64,000 nt of DNA from positions 1-64,000 of the forward strand of contig CAVYYW010000014.1 in the NCBI GenBank assembly GCA_963772845.1. The letters run 5' to 3'. The stretch comes from CAVYYW01 sp963772845 (GTDB taxonomy: Bacteria; Bacillota; Bacilli; Bacillales; Sporolactobacillaceae). This document shows positions 15,817 to 25,024 of the stretch, one piece after another. The translations under genes and the position numbers were made by a program. Each line of letters begins with the position of its first letter. The first letter of the stretch is position 1. Below the pieces are notes generated by a model, which did no database searches, had not been told where the DNA came from, and saw nothing but the letters and a program-made list of their open reading frames with translations.

Positions 15817-18753
15817 ATGAATAAAGAAATGATCAATGTAACACTGAATGACGTCACTTATTCCATTGAAAAAGGAATGACGCTTATTCAGGCTATTAAT
15901 CAGGCGGGAATTGAGCACCCTCAAATTTGTCATTTGCCTGACGTCGATCCGATAGAAACGTGTGATACATGTATTGTAGAAGCGGATGGAAAATTGGTTA
16001 GATCGTGCTCGACTATCGCTGAAGACGGAATGGATGTCGCTTTAACATCCGATCGTGCTAAGGCCGCTCAAACAGAAGCAATGGACCGTATTCTTGGAAA
16101 CCATCTCCTCTATTGCACGGTGTGTGACAATAACAATGGAAACTGTAAGCTTCATAATACTGCGGAGCTTATGGAAATAGAGCACCAGAAATATCCGTAT
16201 ACCCCTAAAGTGGAGCCATCAGAAGTTGATTTTTCTCACCCATTTTACCGTTATGATCCCAACCAGTGTATTACGTGCGGCCAGTGCGTGGAGGTCTGTC
16301 AGAACCTTCAGGTTAACGAGACGCTCACGATTAACTGGGAAGCAGACCGTCCACGAGTTTTATGGGATGGCGGGACGAACATTAATGACTCGTCGTGTGT
16401 CGGCTGTGGACAATGTGTCACGGTTTGTCCATGCAACGCACTAATGGAAACCTCTATGATTGGCGAAGCAGGTTTTATGACAGGTATTGAAGAGCCTGTA
16501 CTGAATCCAATGATTGATCTTATAAAAGAAGTCGAACCCGGGTATAGCGGAATCTTTGCATTATCTGAAATGGAAGCGGCTATGCGCGATACACGTACGA
16601 AGAAAACCAAAACGGTCTGTACGTTCTGCGGCGTCGGCTGTTCATTTGAAGTTTGGACAAAAGGGCGGGAGATTCTCAAAGTCCAGCCTTCTTCGGATGC
16701 GCCGGTTAACGCGGTGTCGACTTGTGTGAAAGGAAAATTTGGCTGGGACTTTGTTAATAGTGAAGAACGGATCACTAAGCCGTTAATCCGCAAAGGTGAT
16801 GCTTTTGTCGAAGCGACCTGGGATGAAGCATTAACACTTGTCTCTGAAAGGTTAGGAGAAATTAAAACACGTTACGGCGGGAATGCTCTTGGATTTATTT
16901 CCTCCTCTAAGATTACGAATGAAGAAAATTATGCCATACATAAGTTGGCTCGCCAGGTTTTCGAAACGAATAATGTGGACAACTGTTCTCGTTATTGCCA
17001 GTCGCCTGCCTCGGATGGTCTCATGTCAACGGTGGGTATTGGCGGCGATGCGGGAACAATTAAAGATATTGCATCTGCAGGCCTTGTCATCCTCGTTGGC
17101 TGTGCCCCGGCAGAAGGGCATCCGGTACTGGCAACACGCATCAAACGGGCGCATAAGCTCCATGGCCAGAAACTGATCGTATCAGATCTTCGCAAGCACG
17201 AAATGGCTGAGCGTTCGGATCAGTTTATAAGGCCAAAACAAGGCACTGACTTTGTGTGGATTACTGCAGTAACAAAATATATGATTGATCAAGGATGGCA
17301 TGATGAATCGTTTATTCAATCCCATGTGAATCATTATCCAGAATATTTAGCGAAGCTAGATGCTTATACACTCGCTTACGCTGAAAATGAAACCGGTATT
17401 TCACAAGCGGAACTAATAAATATAGCGAAAATGATTCATGAAGCGGATGGCACGGTTATTTGCTGGGGGATGGGTGTGACCCAGAATGTTGGTGGCTCAC
17501 ACACATCAGCAGCCATTTCCAACCTTCTTCTTGCAACAGGAAATTACATGAGACCGGGAGCTGGGGCTTATCCGCTGCGTGGTCATAATAATGTTCAAGG
17601 TGCATGCGATATGGGGACTCTGCCACCATGGCTGCCAGGATATCAGCATGTATCGGATGATAAAGCACGTTCACGTTTTGAAAAAGCCTATGGCGTGCCT
17701 ATTTCTCCTAATCCGGGCATGGATAATATTCAGATGCTCCATGCGATGGAAAAAGGCGATATGAAGGGCATGTACTTAGTGGGGGAAGATATGGCGTGGG
17801 TCGATTCAAATGCCAACCATGTTCAGGAGATCTTGACCAATTTAGAATTCTTCGTGGTTCAAGATGTCTTTTTCTCACAAACTGCACAATTCGCAGATGT
17901 TATTTTGCCTGCTGCACCATCACTTGAAAAAGACGGCACGTTCACGAATACAGAGCGCAGAGTCCAGCGTCTTTATCAGGTTCTTGAGCCAATGGGTGAT
18001 GCAAAGCCTGACTGGTGGATTACTCAGGAAATTGCATCAAGGCTCGGCTACCATTGGAATTTCAGTCATCCAAGCGATATTTTTGAAGAAATGGCACAGC
18101 TTACACCGTTTTTCTCAGAGTGCAATTATGATGTTCTTGAAGGATGGAACAGTTTTTTCTGGGGTTCCCATTCAGGTGAAAGCACGCCTCTTTTATATAC
18201 TGAAGGCTTTAATTTTCCGGATAAAAAAGCACGCTTCTCTCTTGTTGATTATGTTCCTCCTGTCACATTCCCGGATGAATTTGATTTAACACTGAATAAC
18301 GGAAGATTGCTTGAACAGTTTCATGAAGGGAATTTGACAAATAAATCGGCGGGCATTAATAAGAAATTACCTGGTGTCTTTGTCGAGGTGTCTCCTGAAC
18401 TGGCTAAGACCCGTGGGATTGAAGATGGAAGATTTGTTCGTCTGGTATCCCCATACGGGGCAATTAAGCTGAAAGCTATTGTCACAAATCGCGTTCAGGG
18501 GAAAGAAATCTATGTCCCGATGCACTCTGTCAGCCATGAAACAGCCGTTAATCTATTGACTGGAAATGCGATGGATGTACGAACAAATACCCCTGCCTAT
18601 AAGCAGATGAAGGTCAGGATGCAGGTTCTGGAAGAAAAAGGTGAAAATCCTCTTCCATCAACCAACCCTCGAAACAAAAAACGCCATCCGCAAAACGGCG
18701 TCGAGGTGGAAAGAAAGTGGAAAAAACCGGGATATGTGTCTCTGGTTGATTAA
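15817..18753 (+). CDS. Formate dehydrogenase catalytic subunit, molybdopterin Fe-S enzyme (YrhE-like)
   Basis: A 978-residue enzyme that oxidises formate to CO2. Domains in order are an N-terminal [2Fe-2S] ferredoxin-like domain with Cys at residues 38, 49, 52 and 64, and a His-Cys type cluster region (YCTVCDNNNGNC) near 107-118. Two [4Fe-4S] ferredoxin motifs follow (CITCGQCVEVC near 151 and CVGCGQCVTVC near 194). The molybdopterin domain begins with CTFCGVGC near 268. The active-site position in VDNCSRYCQSP is cysteine (TGC, residue 394), not selenocysteine. The C-terminus is a molybdopterin dinucleotide-binding domain. It heads a two-gene unit with the DUF1641 gene, and the leader carries a terminator. 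The electron acceptor is not evident; NAD or menaquinone via partners are possibilities. Confidence 0.92.
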   Translation: MNKEMINVTLNDVTYSIEKGMTLIQAINQAGIEHPQICHLPDVDPIETCDTCIVEADGKLVRSCSTIAEDGMDVALTSDRAKAAQTEAMDRILGNHLLYCTVCDNNNGNCKLHNTAELMEIEHQKYPYTPKVEPSEVDFSHPFYRYDPNQCITCGQCVEVCQNLQVNETLTINWEADRPRVLWDGGTNINDSSCVGCGQCVTVCPCNALMETSMIGEAGFMTGIEEPVLNPMIDLIKEVEPGYSGIFALSEMEAAMRDTRTKKTKTVCTFCGVGCSFEVWTKGREILKVQPSSDAPVNAVSTCVKGKFGWDFVNSEERITKPLIRKGDAFVEATWDEALTLVSERLGEIKTRYGGNALGFISSSKITNEENYAIHKLARQVFETNNVDNCSRYCQSPASDGLMSTVGIGGDAGTIKDIASAGLVILVGCAPAEGHPVLATRIKRAHKLHGQKLIVSDLRKHEMAERSDQFIRPKQGTDFVWITAVTKYMIDQGWHDESFIQSHVNHYPEYLAKLDAYTLAYAENETGISQAELINIAKMIHEADGTVICWGMGVTQNVGGSHTSAAISNLLLATGNYMRPGAGAYPLRGHNNVQGACDMGTLPPWLPGYQHVSDDKARSRFEKAYGVPISPNPGMDNIQMLHAMEKGDMKGMYLVGEDMAWVDSNANHVQEILTNLEFFVVQDVFFSQTAQFADVILPAAPSLEKDGTFTNTERRVQRLYQVLEPMGDAKPDWWITQEIASRLGYHWNFSHPSDIFEEMAQLTPFFSECNYDVLEGWNSFFWGSHSGESTPLLYTEGFNFPDKKARFSLVDYVPPVTFPDEFDLTLNNGRLLEQFHEGNLTNKSAGINKKLPGVFVEVSPELAKTRGIEDGRFVRLVSPYGAIKLKAIVTNRVQGKEIYVPMHSVSHETAVNLLTGNAMDVRTNTPAYKQMKVRMQVLEEKGENPLPSTNPRNKKRHPQNGVEVERKWKKPGYVSLVD

Positions 18754-18768
18754 GAAAGGGTGATAGAA

Positions 18769-19242
18769 ATGGCACAACCGATTCATTCGTTTAGTAAAAA
18801 GATGCCGACTGACGAAGAAATAAAGATAGAGGCCCTCGAAAAGCTGACGAAAGAGCTGGCAGAGAAAAGAGAAGCAATGAACCAAACCCTTAATATCCTT
18901 GAAGAGCTCCATGATAGCGGTATTCTGGAGGCTGCACTCGCCATGCTTAAAGCAAAGGCACAAATTGCCGAAACAGCGCTTGGACAGGTTACTCGCAAGG
19001 AAGTCACGAATATCATAAATAATGCCATGGGAGCAGCAGGGATGCTGAGCAATATTGAGCCTGCACAAACCCAAAAGGTCCTCAACGGCGTGGCAAATGG
19101 CTTGAATACCGCCCTCGACGTCCCAGAAGAAAAGCTCGGTATGCTTGGTCTTTTGAAAATGATGAAAGATCCCGATGTGAACCGGGCGATGGGCTTTGGT
19201 CTTCGCTTTTTGAAAGGCATGGGCCAGGAGTTGAAAGAATAA
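18769..19242 (+). CDS. DUF1641 protein (YrhD-like)
   Basis: A 157-residue helical protein of the DUF1641 family, recognised from the segment containing ILEELHDSGILEAALAMLKA and the ending GLLKMMKDPDVNRAMGFGLR. In Bacilli it is encoded directly after YrhE-type formate dehydrogenase, as here (15 bases between genes), and is thought to be an accessory or maturation partner, though its role is not proven. The ATG at 18769 lies five bases after AAAGGGTGA; a GTG at 18760 is too close to that site. No cysteine motif or membrane segment is seen. A strong terminator follows. Confidence 0.85.
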   Translation: MAQPIHSFSKKMPTDEEIKIEALEKLTKELAEKREAMNQTLNILEELHDSGILEAALAMLKAKAQIAETALGQVTRKEVTNIINNAMGAAGMLSNIEPAQTQKVLNGVANGLNTALDVPEEKLGMLGLLKMMKDPDVNRAMGFGLRFLKGMGQELKE

Positions 19243-19262
19243 TACTGAAAATAGTGATAGTC

Positions 19263-19292
19263 AAAGAACCCGCCAATCACGGCGGGTTCTTT
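19263..19292 (+). terminator. Terminator after the formate dehydrogenase operon
   Basis: Perfect stem AAAGAACCCGCC / GGCGGGTTCTTT around AATCAC, followed by a T-rich tail. Confidence 0.9.
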
Positions 19293-19314
19293 GTTTTGGA
19301 AAAAAAGTAGCCAC

Positions 19315-19560
19315 TTTTATTGTGGCCCATTTGTTGGGTTTTCGGACGCGTGCTGTTGAGGCAACAGAAAAAGTCGCCTTTTGCCCTTCAGGCCGAGCTT
19401 GGGAAAGTTCTCGCCTGGTCACGCTGATGCCGCAGACTTGAAACCGCATCCTTGAACCCACACCGCACGAAGAAAATGCAGTAGCCATCCATTGAAAGCG
19501 AGTGCCTAGAACGGAAATCAGCAATTACGTTTTTTGCCTTCTATAATGGGACTTTTTCAG
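19315..19560 (+). repeat. Fragmentary copy of the dispersed repeat
   Basis: Contains TTCGGACGCGTGCTG, TCTCGCCTGGTCACGCTGAT with GCCGCAG, a CACGAAGAAAATGC stretch, CATTGAAAGCG, and the end sequence GGGACTTTTTCAGTGGCC at 19549-19566. All occur in other copies of the family. The order is rearranged relative to the 13.7-kb copy. No gene is supported between 19293 and 19758. Confidence 0.7.
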
Positions 19561-19758
19561 TGGCCACATCAGCAAGTCATGTGAATGGTTTTCCCCGTAT
19601 TTAATCCAATGAAAATAGTAGGAGCTTTAAAAACATCTTCCTTCAATTGAAGTAATTATCAAAAGAATAAAATGATTACAACATTGGTTTTTTCCTTTAT
19701 TTATGAATTAACCAGTCGATAAATAGAATATCAACCTTAGAAAAGGCAGGTTAGTTCA

Positions 19759-20742
19759 TTGAAATTATTTAAAAGCTTGGCGGTTCTTATTCTACTATTA
19801 AGTATGCTTGCAGGGTGTGAAAGCACTCATAAAGCGGATGCAAAAAAAAGATTAAAGGTCGGAGTTATGCTGTCGGAAGATGGGTTAGGAGACCAGTCAT
19901 TTAATGATATGGCGTTTGACGGTCTCGTGAAGGCAAGAGATGAACAGAGAATTGTTTTTGATTATAAAGAACTTGCAGATGCGGGGTCTTATGAGAAAGC
20001 CTTTAATCAATTCATTAAGGATGGAACAGACCTTATTATCGGTGTGGGATTTACCCAGCAGGAAGCGATGGAAAAGGTTGCAAAGGCTCATCCAAAGCAG
20101 CCATTTGTCCTCGTGGATGCAGTGTCGGATGTGAAAAACATTACCTCTTTAACGTTTAAAGAGGATCAAGGCAGCTATTTAGCCGGACTGATTGCTGGAA
20201 TGAAAACCGACACAAACACGGTTGGGTTTATTGGAGGGGCGGACGTTCCGCTGATTCATAAGTTTGCCGATGGATTTAAACAAGGCGTCAAAAAGGTAAA
20301 CCCTGATGCGCAAGTGCTCGTCCAATATGCAGGAGATTTTGGAAAAGATAAACTTGGCAAAAAGATTGCTGATGAAATGATTGATCAAAATGCAGATTAT
20401 ATTTATCCAGCTGCAGGCTTTACTGGCGTTGGTGCGTTAAAAGAAGCGCAGGCTAGACATATCCATGCAATCGGCGTTGACAGTGATCAATATTTTCTTG
20501 CTGAGAAAGCTGTGGTGACGTCAATGATGAAGAGAGTGGACGTAGGTATTTATCAAACTGTAAAGGATTTTGCCAAAGATAAAAAATTAACCAATCATCA
20601 TATTGTTCTAGGTCTTAAAGAGAAAGGCGTGGCACTTGCCCCTATTCGCGTCATGACTTTAACAGTAGACCAACAAAAGCAATTTAACCAGATTAAACAG
20701 GATCTTACGAATGGAAGCATACAAATTAAAACGGAGAAATAG
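19759..20742 (+). CDS. BMP-family substrate-binding lipoprotein
   Basis: A 327-residue protein with a lipoprotein signal (LLSMLAGC; acylated Cys about residue 20). Its two-lobed binding fold is of the basic membrane protein (BMP/PnrA/Med) family, shown by GVMLSEDGLGDQSFNDMAF and later GFIGGADVPLIHKFADGFKQ and YIYPAAGFTGVGALKEA. Family members bind nucleosides for ABC import or act as sensors. Here no permease or ATPase gene follows. Instead a chemoreceptor gene begins immediately after the stop (TAG then GTG). The likely job is to present a ligand, perhaps a nucleoside, to that receptor. The start is the TTG at 19759 after AAAAGGCAGG. Confidence 0.85.
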   Translation: MKLFKSLAVLILLLSMLAGCESTHKADAKKRLKVGVMLSEDGLGDQSFNDMAFDGLVKARDEQRIVFDYKELADAGSYEKAFNQFIKDGTDLIIGVGFTQQEAMEKVAKAHPKQPFVLVDAVSDVKNITSLTFKEDQGSYLAGLIAGMKTDTNTVGFIGGADVPLIHKFADGFKQGVKKVNPDAQVLVQYAGDFGKDKLGKKIADEMIDQNADYIYPAAGFTGVGALKEAQARHIHAIGVDSDQYFLAEKAVVTSMMKRVDVGIYQTVKDFAKDKKLTNHHIVLGLKEKGVALAPIRVMTLTVDQQKQFNQIKQDLTNGSIQIKTEK

Positions 20743-22422
20743 GTGAATAAATTGAAGCTTAGATCAAAACTCTTAATTACAAGCATAGTTCCTCTTATTC
20801 TGGCACTCGGCATGGTAGGATTTATTGTCATGAAAATGACCCAGCTCCAAGCCACTAATTCCGGCTATGTGCCGGTTTTAGTAGAGGTTCAGAAATTAAA
20901 CGCAAAGCTTACGAACGCTGAACAGGCTCTTTCGACATATTCGAGCAATGCAACAGACGGTAATAAGGCAGCGGCTGACACCGCTTTAGGGGAAACTCAA
21001 AAAGAAATAAAAAAATTGTCGAGCATGCCTCTTCAGGCTTCTCATCAAGCGATCTTGACGAAAATTTCAACTAAAGACCAGGCTTTAATAAAAGCTGCAG
21101 ATAGTGCATTAAAAAGCGGAGATCCAGCTGCTGTTAAACGGCAGGCCCTAAGGATCCGAGGCATCTTAAACGATGTTTATCTTCTGGATCTAAAGACAAA
21201 TCAATATTATGATCAATTAACGAAAGACTTAAAAGCCAAGATCAGTTTTATTATTGCTTCAGCCATTATTGGCAGTATTTTATTAATCGTGCTGGCTCTG
21301 GGATTTGGTTTGTGGATGGCCTTAAGACTATCAACACGTATCCGCCGGCTCGTCACATCAGCTCAACAAGTGGCATCAGGTCATTTAGCGGTCTCGTTGG
21401 TGGAGGACCCATCAAATGATGAAGTGGCTGAACTCCAAACGGCTTTTACTCAGATGGTGCGTAACCTTAGGGATATGCTAGCAAGTATGGGAGCCGTAAG
21501 CAGTGATCTCGGTTATTTCGCAAAAAATGTCGAGCAGCAAAATCAAGTTTTAAAAGAAATGAGCCAGCAGATTGCTGTTTCTACTGATGAAATGGCACAA
21601 GGATCACAGTCCATTTCTGCAGATCTATCAGATGCGAAAGAGGCTGTGGATAGAATGAGTGATGATTTTGACCGCAATCTTGACGTTGCTAGAAAATCTT
21701 CAGTATCCAGCGAAAAGGCCGTGGCAGCAATAAAAAATGGAAACGAAGCGGTTTCCCAGCAAAAAAACCTCTTGCAGGAAAGTATTGCTTCTTCAAAGCA
21801 AATGGGCGATTCTATGAACACCTTTTCAAAAGAGACTGAGGAAATCGAAAAAATGGCTCAGCTGGTTGCGGATATTTCCAATGAAACAAACCTTCTTGCT
21901 TTGAATGCTTCAATAGAAGCGGCACGGGCCGGAGAATATGGAAAAGGCTTTGCGGTCGTTGCTACCGAAATCCGAAAGCTCGCAGACGGGTCACAGACAG
22001 CGACTAAACAGATCTTTGAATTGGTAAGCAAGCTTAATAGAGGGCAAAAACGTGTGATCGATTCAATTGAAGAGAGTATGGCGGGTATACACAGACAGGA
22101 AACGGCGATGGATCAAACGATGACTTCCTTCAGTCATATAGATGAACAGGTAAAAGACATCGACGAGTACATTCAGTATCTTGCTGAGCGTATGGCTAAT
22201 GCTCAGGAGCAATCACAGCGTTTCTCACAAGTTATAGAGAATATTAGTTCAGTAACCGAGGAATCTGCTGCAGGAAGTGAAGAAATAAGTGCGTCAACAA
22301 CCGAACAGCTCGGATCTATTGACCACATGCTTGAAAACGTCGAGGAATTAAATAAGACAGCGCAACAACTTAATGGAAGCATTCAGCGGTTTTCAATGAA
22401 TGATGAGCCCGAACTTTCCTGA
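20743..22422 (+). CDS. Methyl-accepting chemotaxis protein
   Basis: A 559-residue receptor with TM1 at about residues 8-30 and a helical extracellular domain of about 130 residues. TM2 lies at about 168-190, a HAMP domain at about 190-245 (RLVTSAQQVASGHLAVSL), and a long signalling coiled coil follows. The kinase-interaction tip ETNLLALNASIEAARAGEYG and FAVVATEIRKLADGSQTATK is intact. The start GTG follows the lipoprotein's stop codon with no gap; a TTG at 20752 is an alternative start behind AGGTGA. The short sensor domain and the coupled BMP gene suggest that the ligand is first bound by the lipoprotein. A terminator follows at 22427. Confidence 0.92.
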   Translation: MNKLKLRSKLLITSIVPLILALGMVGFIVMKMTQLQATNSGYVPVLVEVQKLNAKLTNAEQALSTYSSNATDGNKAAADTALGETQKEIKKLSSMPLQASHQAILTKISTKDQALIKAADSALKSGDPAAVKRQALRIRGILNDVYLLDLKTNQYYDQLTKDLKAKISFIIASAIIGSILLIVLALGFGLWMALRLSTRIRRLVTSAQQVASGHLAVSLVEDPSNDEVAELQTAFTQMVRNLRDMLASMGAVSSDLGYFAKNVEQQNQVLKEMSQQIAVSTDEMAQGSQSISADLSDAKEAVDRMSDDFDRNLDVARKSSVSSEKAVAAIKNGNEAVSQQKNLLQESIASSKQMGDSMNTFSKETEEIEKMAQLVADISNETNLLALNASIEAARAGEYGKGFAVVATEIRKLADGSQTATKQIFELVSKLNRGQKRVIDSIEESMAGIHRQETAMDQTMTSFSHIDEQVKDIDEYIQYLAERMANAQEQSQRFSQVIENISSVTEESAAGSEEISASTTEQLGSIDHMLENVEELNKTAQQLNGSIQRFSMNDEPELS

Positions 22423-22426
22423 AACC

Positions 22427-22468
22427 AAAAGACAAGCATCTAAGCAAGTGGTGCTTGTCTTTTTTTTC
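22427..22468 (+). terminator. Terminator after the chemoreceptor gene
   Basis: AAAAGACAAGCA / TGCTTGTCTTTT stem followed by more T. Confidence 0.85.
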
Positions 22469-22522
22469 AAAGAGTGCAGTTAATTCAGCTTTCTTCAGTA
22501 ATATCTGACTATTTTCGTCAGG

Positions 22523-22552
22523 TTTACTTTTAAGGTTTACACCTGTTATGAT
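22523..22552 (+). promoter_or_regulatory. Possible promoter of lipM-lipA
   Basis: TTTACT (22523-22528) and TATGAT (22547-22552) with an 18-base spacer. The position is consistent with translation from the ATG at 22587. Confidence 0.35.
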
Positions 22553-22586
22553 GATAGTGTTTATGATAATGATACAGAGAAAGAAG

Positions 22587-23420
22587 ATGAAGCAGGTGGA
22601 GAAGGAGAAGTGGCTGTTTATTGACTCGGGATTGAATACCCCGGCGTATAACATGGCTATGGATGCCGCATTACTCGATTGGCACAGTCAGGGATTGATT
22701 CCTCCCGTGCTAAGGTTCTATGGATGGAATCCGCCAGGACTCTCTGTCGGTTATTTTCAAAAAACCAAAGGTAAAATTGATGTGATGCGAGCTCATGAAC
22801 GTGGATACGAGCTGGTTCGCCGCCAAACAGGTGGACGTGCTGTCCTGCATGATGATGAGCTTACTTATAGTGTGATTGTAAGCGAAGATTATCCAACTAT
22901 GCCAAAATCCGTCACAGAAGCCTACAGAGTCATTTCTCAAGGCTTGCTGGAAGGGTTTAGAAATATGGGGTTGAAGGCTGAATTTTCACTGCCAGAAGGC
23001 AAGACGATTGGGAAAACCAATTCGGCTGTGTGCTTTGATGAATCTTCATGGTATGAATTGATTATCGAAGACAGGAAGGCAGCTGGAAGCGCTCAGACCC
23101 GTCAAAAAGGTGTTATTTTGCAGCACGGTTCCGTGCCAATGCATATTGACGATGAGGCATTGTTTGACTGTTTTATCTACCCGAATGAACGTGTGAAAGC
23201 CAGAGCGATGCGAGGATTTCATACAAAAGCAGCGGCAATGGATGAAGTCATGAACCGCAAAGTAACAATGGAAGAGGTTAAACAGGCTTTTTATGAAGGG
23301 TTCAAAAAAGGTCTTGACGTTAACTTTGAAACGTATACATTTAGTGATTCTCAGCTGAAGGACATTGAAAAGATAGCCAAAGAAAAATATCGATCAGACG
23401 AGTGGAATTTCTCTCGATAA
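22587..23420 (+). CDS. lipM: Octanoyl-[GcvH]:protein octanoyltransferase
   Basis: A member of the biotin/lipoate ligase fold that moves octanoate from acyl carrier protein to the H protein, the first step of lipoate synthesis in Bacilli. Recognised segments are RRQTGGRAVLHDDELTYSV, NSAVCFDESSWYELI with the nucleophilic Cys near residue 149, and GSAQTRQKGVILQHGS with a conserved Lys. The start was chosen at 22587 because the product MKQVEKEKWLFIDSG aligns with B. subtilis LipM; upstream ATGs at 22548 and after add a hydrophobic stretch without a ribosome site. It lies 13 bases before lipA. Its presumed partner GcvH is encoded at 48092. Confidence 0.9.
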   Translation: MKQVEKEKWLFIDSGLNTPAYNMAMDAALLDWHSQGLIPPVLRFYGWNPPGLSVGYFQKTKGKIDVMRAHERGYELVRRQTGGRAVLHDDELTYSVIVSEDYPTMPKSVTEAYRVISQGLLEGFRNMGLKAEFSLPEGKTIGKTNSAVCFDESSWYELIIEDRKAAGSAQTRQKGVILQHGSVPMHIDDEALFDCFIYPNERVKARAMRGFHTKAAAMDEVMNRKVTMEEVKQAFYEGFKKGLDVNFETYTFSDSQLKDIEKIAKEKYRSDEWNFSR

Positions 23421-23433
23421 AGGAGCTGCTGAT

Positions 23434-24339
23434 ATGTCGGAAAAAAAAGAGCATGTTAGAAAACCGGATTGGTTGAAAATTAAACTGAACACAAACAAGG
23501 AATACACCGGCTTGAAAAAAATGATGCGCGAAAAGAATTTACATACGGTCTGTGAAGAGGCAAGATGCCCTAACATTCATGAGTGCTGGGCTGTTCGGAA
23601 AACCGCTACCTTTATGATTCTTGGAGATGTCTGTACAAGGGGCTGCCGTTTCTGTGCAGTTAAAACAGGTCTTCCAACAGAGCTTGACCGTGGTGAGCCT
23701 GAGCGCGTTGCTGAATCAGTTGAAATGATGGGTCTCCGCCACGTTGTTATTACAGCAGTGGCAAGAGATGATCTAAAAGATGGTGGAGCAGGTATTTTTG
23801 CTGAAACGGTCATTGCGATTCGCGAAAAATTACCGACATGCACAGTTGAAGTTCTTCCTTCAGATATGAAGGGCGACGATGAAAGTCTTCTAACATTAAT
23901 GAATGCGAAACCAGATATTTTTAATCACAATATTGAAACGGTTCGCAGACTTACGAAAAAAGTCCGGGCGCGTGCCACGTACGATCGGTCTTTAGAATTA
24001 TTGAAGCGTGTTAAGGAACTCAGCCCGAATACACCGACGAAATCAAGTCTCATGGTAGGACTTGGTGAAACGAAGGAAGAGATTGTAGAAGCAATGGATG
24101 ATCTTCTGGCTCATAATGTAGATATCATGACAATCGGCCAGTATCTCCAGCCAACAAAGAAACATTTGGATGTTGTGCGCTATTATCATCCTGATGAGTT
24201 CGCTGAGCTAAAGGAAATTGCACTTTCAAAAGGCTTCCGTCATTGTGAAGCTGGTCCAATGGTGCGTTCTTCCTATCATGCGGACGAGCAGGTAAATGAA
24301 GCAGCGAGAAACCGCCAAATGCAAGCTGAAAATAACTGA
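23434..24339 (+). CDS. lipA: Lipoyl synthase
   Basis: A 301-residue radical SAM enzyme that inserts two sulfurs into protein-bound octanoyl groups. Both cluster motifs are present: the auxiliary CEEARCPNIHEC near residue 40 and the radical SAM CTRGCRFC near 67. The C-terminal RSSYHADE serine motif that ligates the auxiliary cluster is also present. The start ATG at 23434 follows AAAGGAG. With lipM directly upstream it forms a two-gene lipoate operon ended by a terminator at 24350. Its iron-sulfur clusters depend on an assembly system such as the suf genes at the right end of the window. Confidence 0.96.
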   Translation: MSEKKEHVRKPDWLKIKLNTNKEYTGLKKMMREKNLHTVCEEARCPNIHECWAVRKTATFMILGDVCTRGCRFCAVKTGLPTELDRGEPERVAESVEMMGLRHVVITAVARDDLKDGGAGIFAETVIAIREKLPTCTVEVLPSDMKGDDESLLTLMNAKPDIFNHNIETVRRLTKKVRARATYDRSLELLKRVKELSPNTPTKSSLMVGLGETKEEIVEAMDDLLAHNVDIMTIGQYLQPTKKHLDVVRYYHPDEFAELKEIALSKGFRHCEAGPMVRSSYHADEQVNEAARNRQMQAENN

Positions 24340-24349
24340 TTTTTATTAT

Positions 24350-24386
24350 AAAAGCTTTCCGGACGCATGTTCGGAAAGCTTTTTTC
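24350..24386 (+). terminator. Terminator after lipA
   Basis: AAAAGCTTTCCG / CGGAAAGCTTTTTT stem with a 10-base loop. Confidence 0.9.
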
Positions 24387-24439
24387 TATTTAGCCGAACT
24401 TTCTTGAAGTTGTTGCGCTGTGGGTTCTCACTTGGCTCT

Positions 24440-25020
24440 CTGATGAGGCCAATTGAAAAAGTCCCCCCGGAGTAGATGTGGTTGTTGATTTTCGCTCTAG
24501 GATGCTCGCTTTCCGCGGGCACGGCCTCAGCTAACTTTGGCGTGGTTTCTTTGTGCGCCAAAGTGGATCTTCGGACGCGTGCTGGTCCCGCTGGACTTGA
24601 AACAGCATCTTCGAGTCCGCTTCGCACGATGAAAATGCAAAGCATTTTCGAGGAGTCTCGCACCTTCCGCTTCAATCAATGTGTGAGATGCATTGTGTTG
24701 CTATTTAGAAGTCCTTTGTAACCACAGATATTCGGCGTCCATCAGCTTAATACATGGCGTCTCAAATTTTCCTTGCACTGGGATTCACACTAACATTTTG
24801 ACAGGTTGGAGTGGGGTGTGAGGCTCTTGAATATGCGTCCGCATTTTCTTCGGGTGGGGTGAATTCAAAGAGGCTTTTTAAGTCCTGCGGAATCAGCGTG
24901 ACCAGGCGATACCTCACAGCATAACAACTTGAAGGAAGGTCGGCTAAGGTCGTCACGTCCTATGGCAACGCCGAACCTACCCACGGCCGGTGGGCATGAA
25001 GAGGCTTGCGGCAACGTTTT
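24440..25020 (+). repeat. Composite dispersed-repeat region between lipA and gltC
   Basis: Begins with the family end sequence ATTGAAAAAGTCC, then GTTGTTGATTTTCGCTC, GGATGCTCGCTTTCC, the perfect arm pair ACTTTGGCG / CGCCAAAGT, GAGGAGTCTCGCACCTTCC and the right segment with TCTCAAATTTTCC. A second module, CGTCACGTCCTATGGCAACG with CCGAACCTACCCACG, lies at about 24950-24985 and recurs near 34290 and 47440. No protein gene is supported between 24340 and 25024. Confidence 0.85.
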
Positions 25021-25024
25021 TAAA

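Noticed and set aside
16996..16998. Selenocysteine in formate dehydrogenase
   Set aside because: The active-site codon is TGC (Cys), and the frame has no internal TGA.
24346..24721. Open frames of 109 and 81 codons in both directions
   Set aside because: Created by the dispersed repeat; the same peptide fragments recur in unrelated frames elsewhere.
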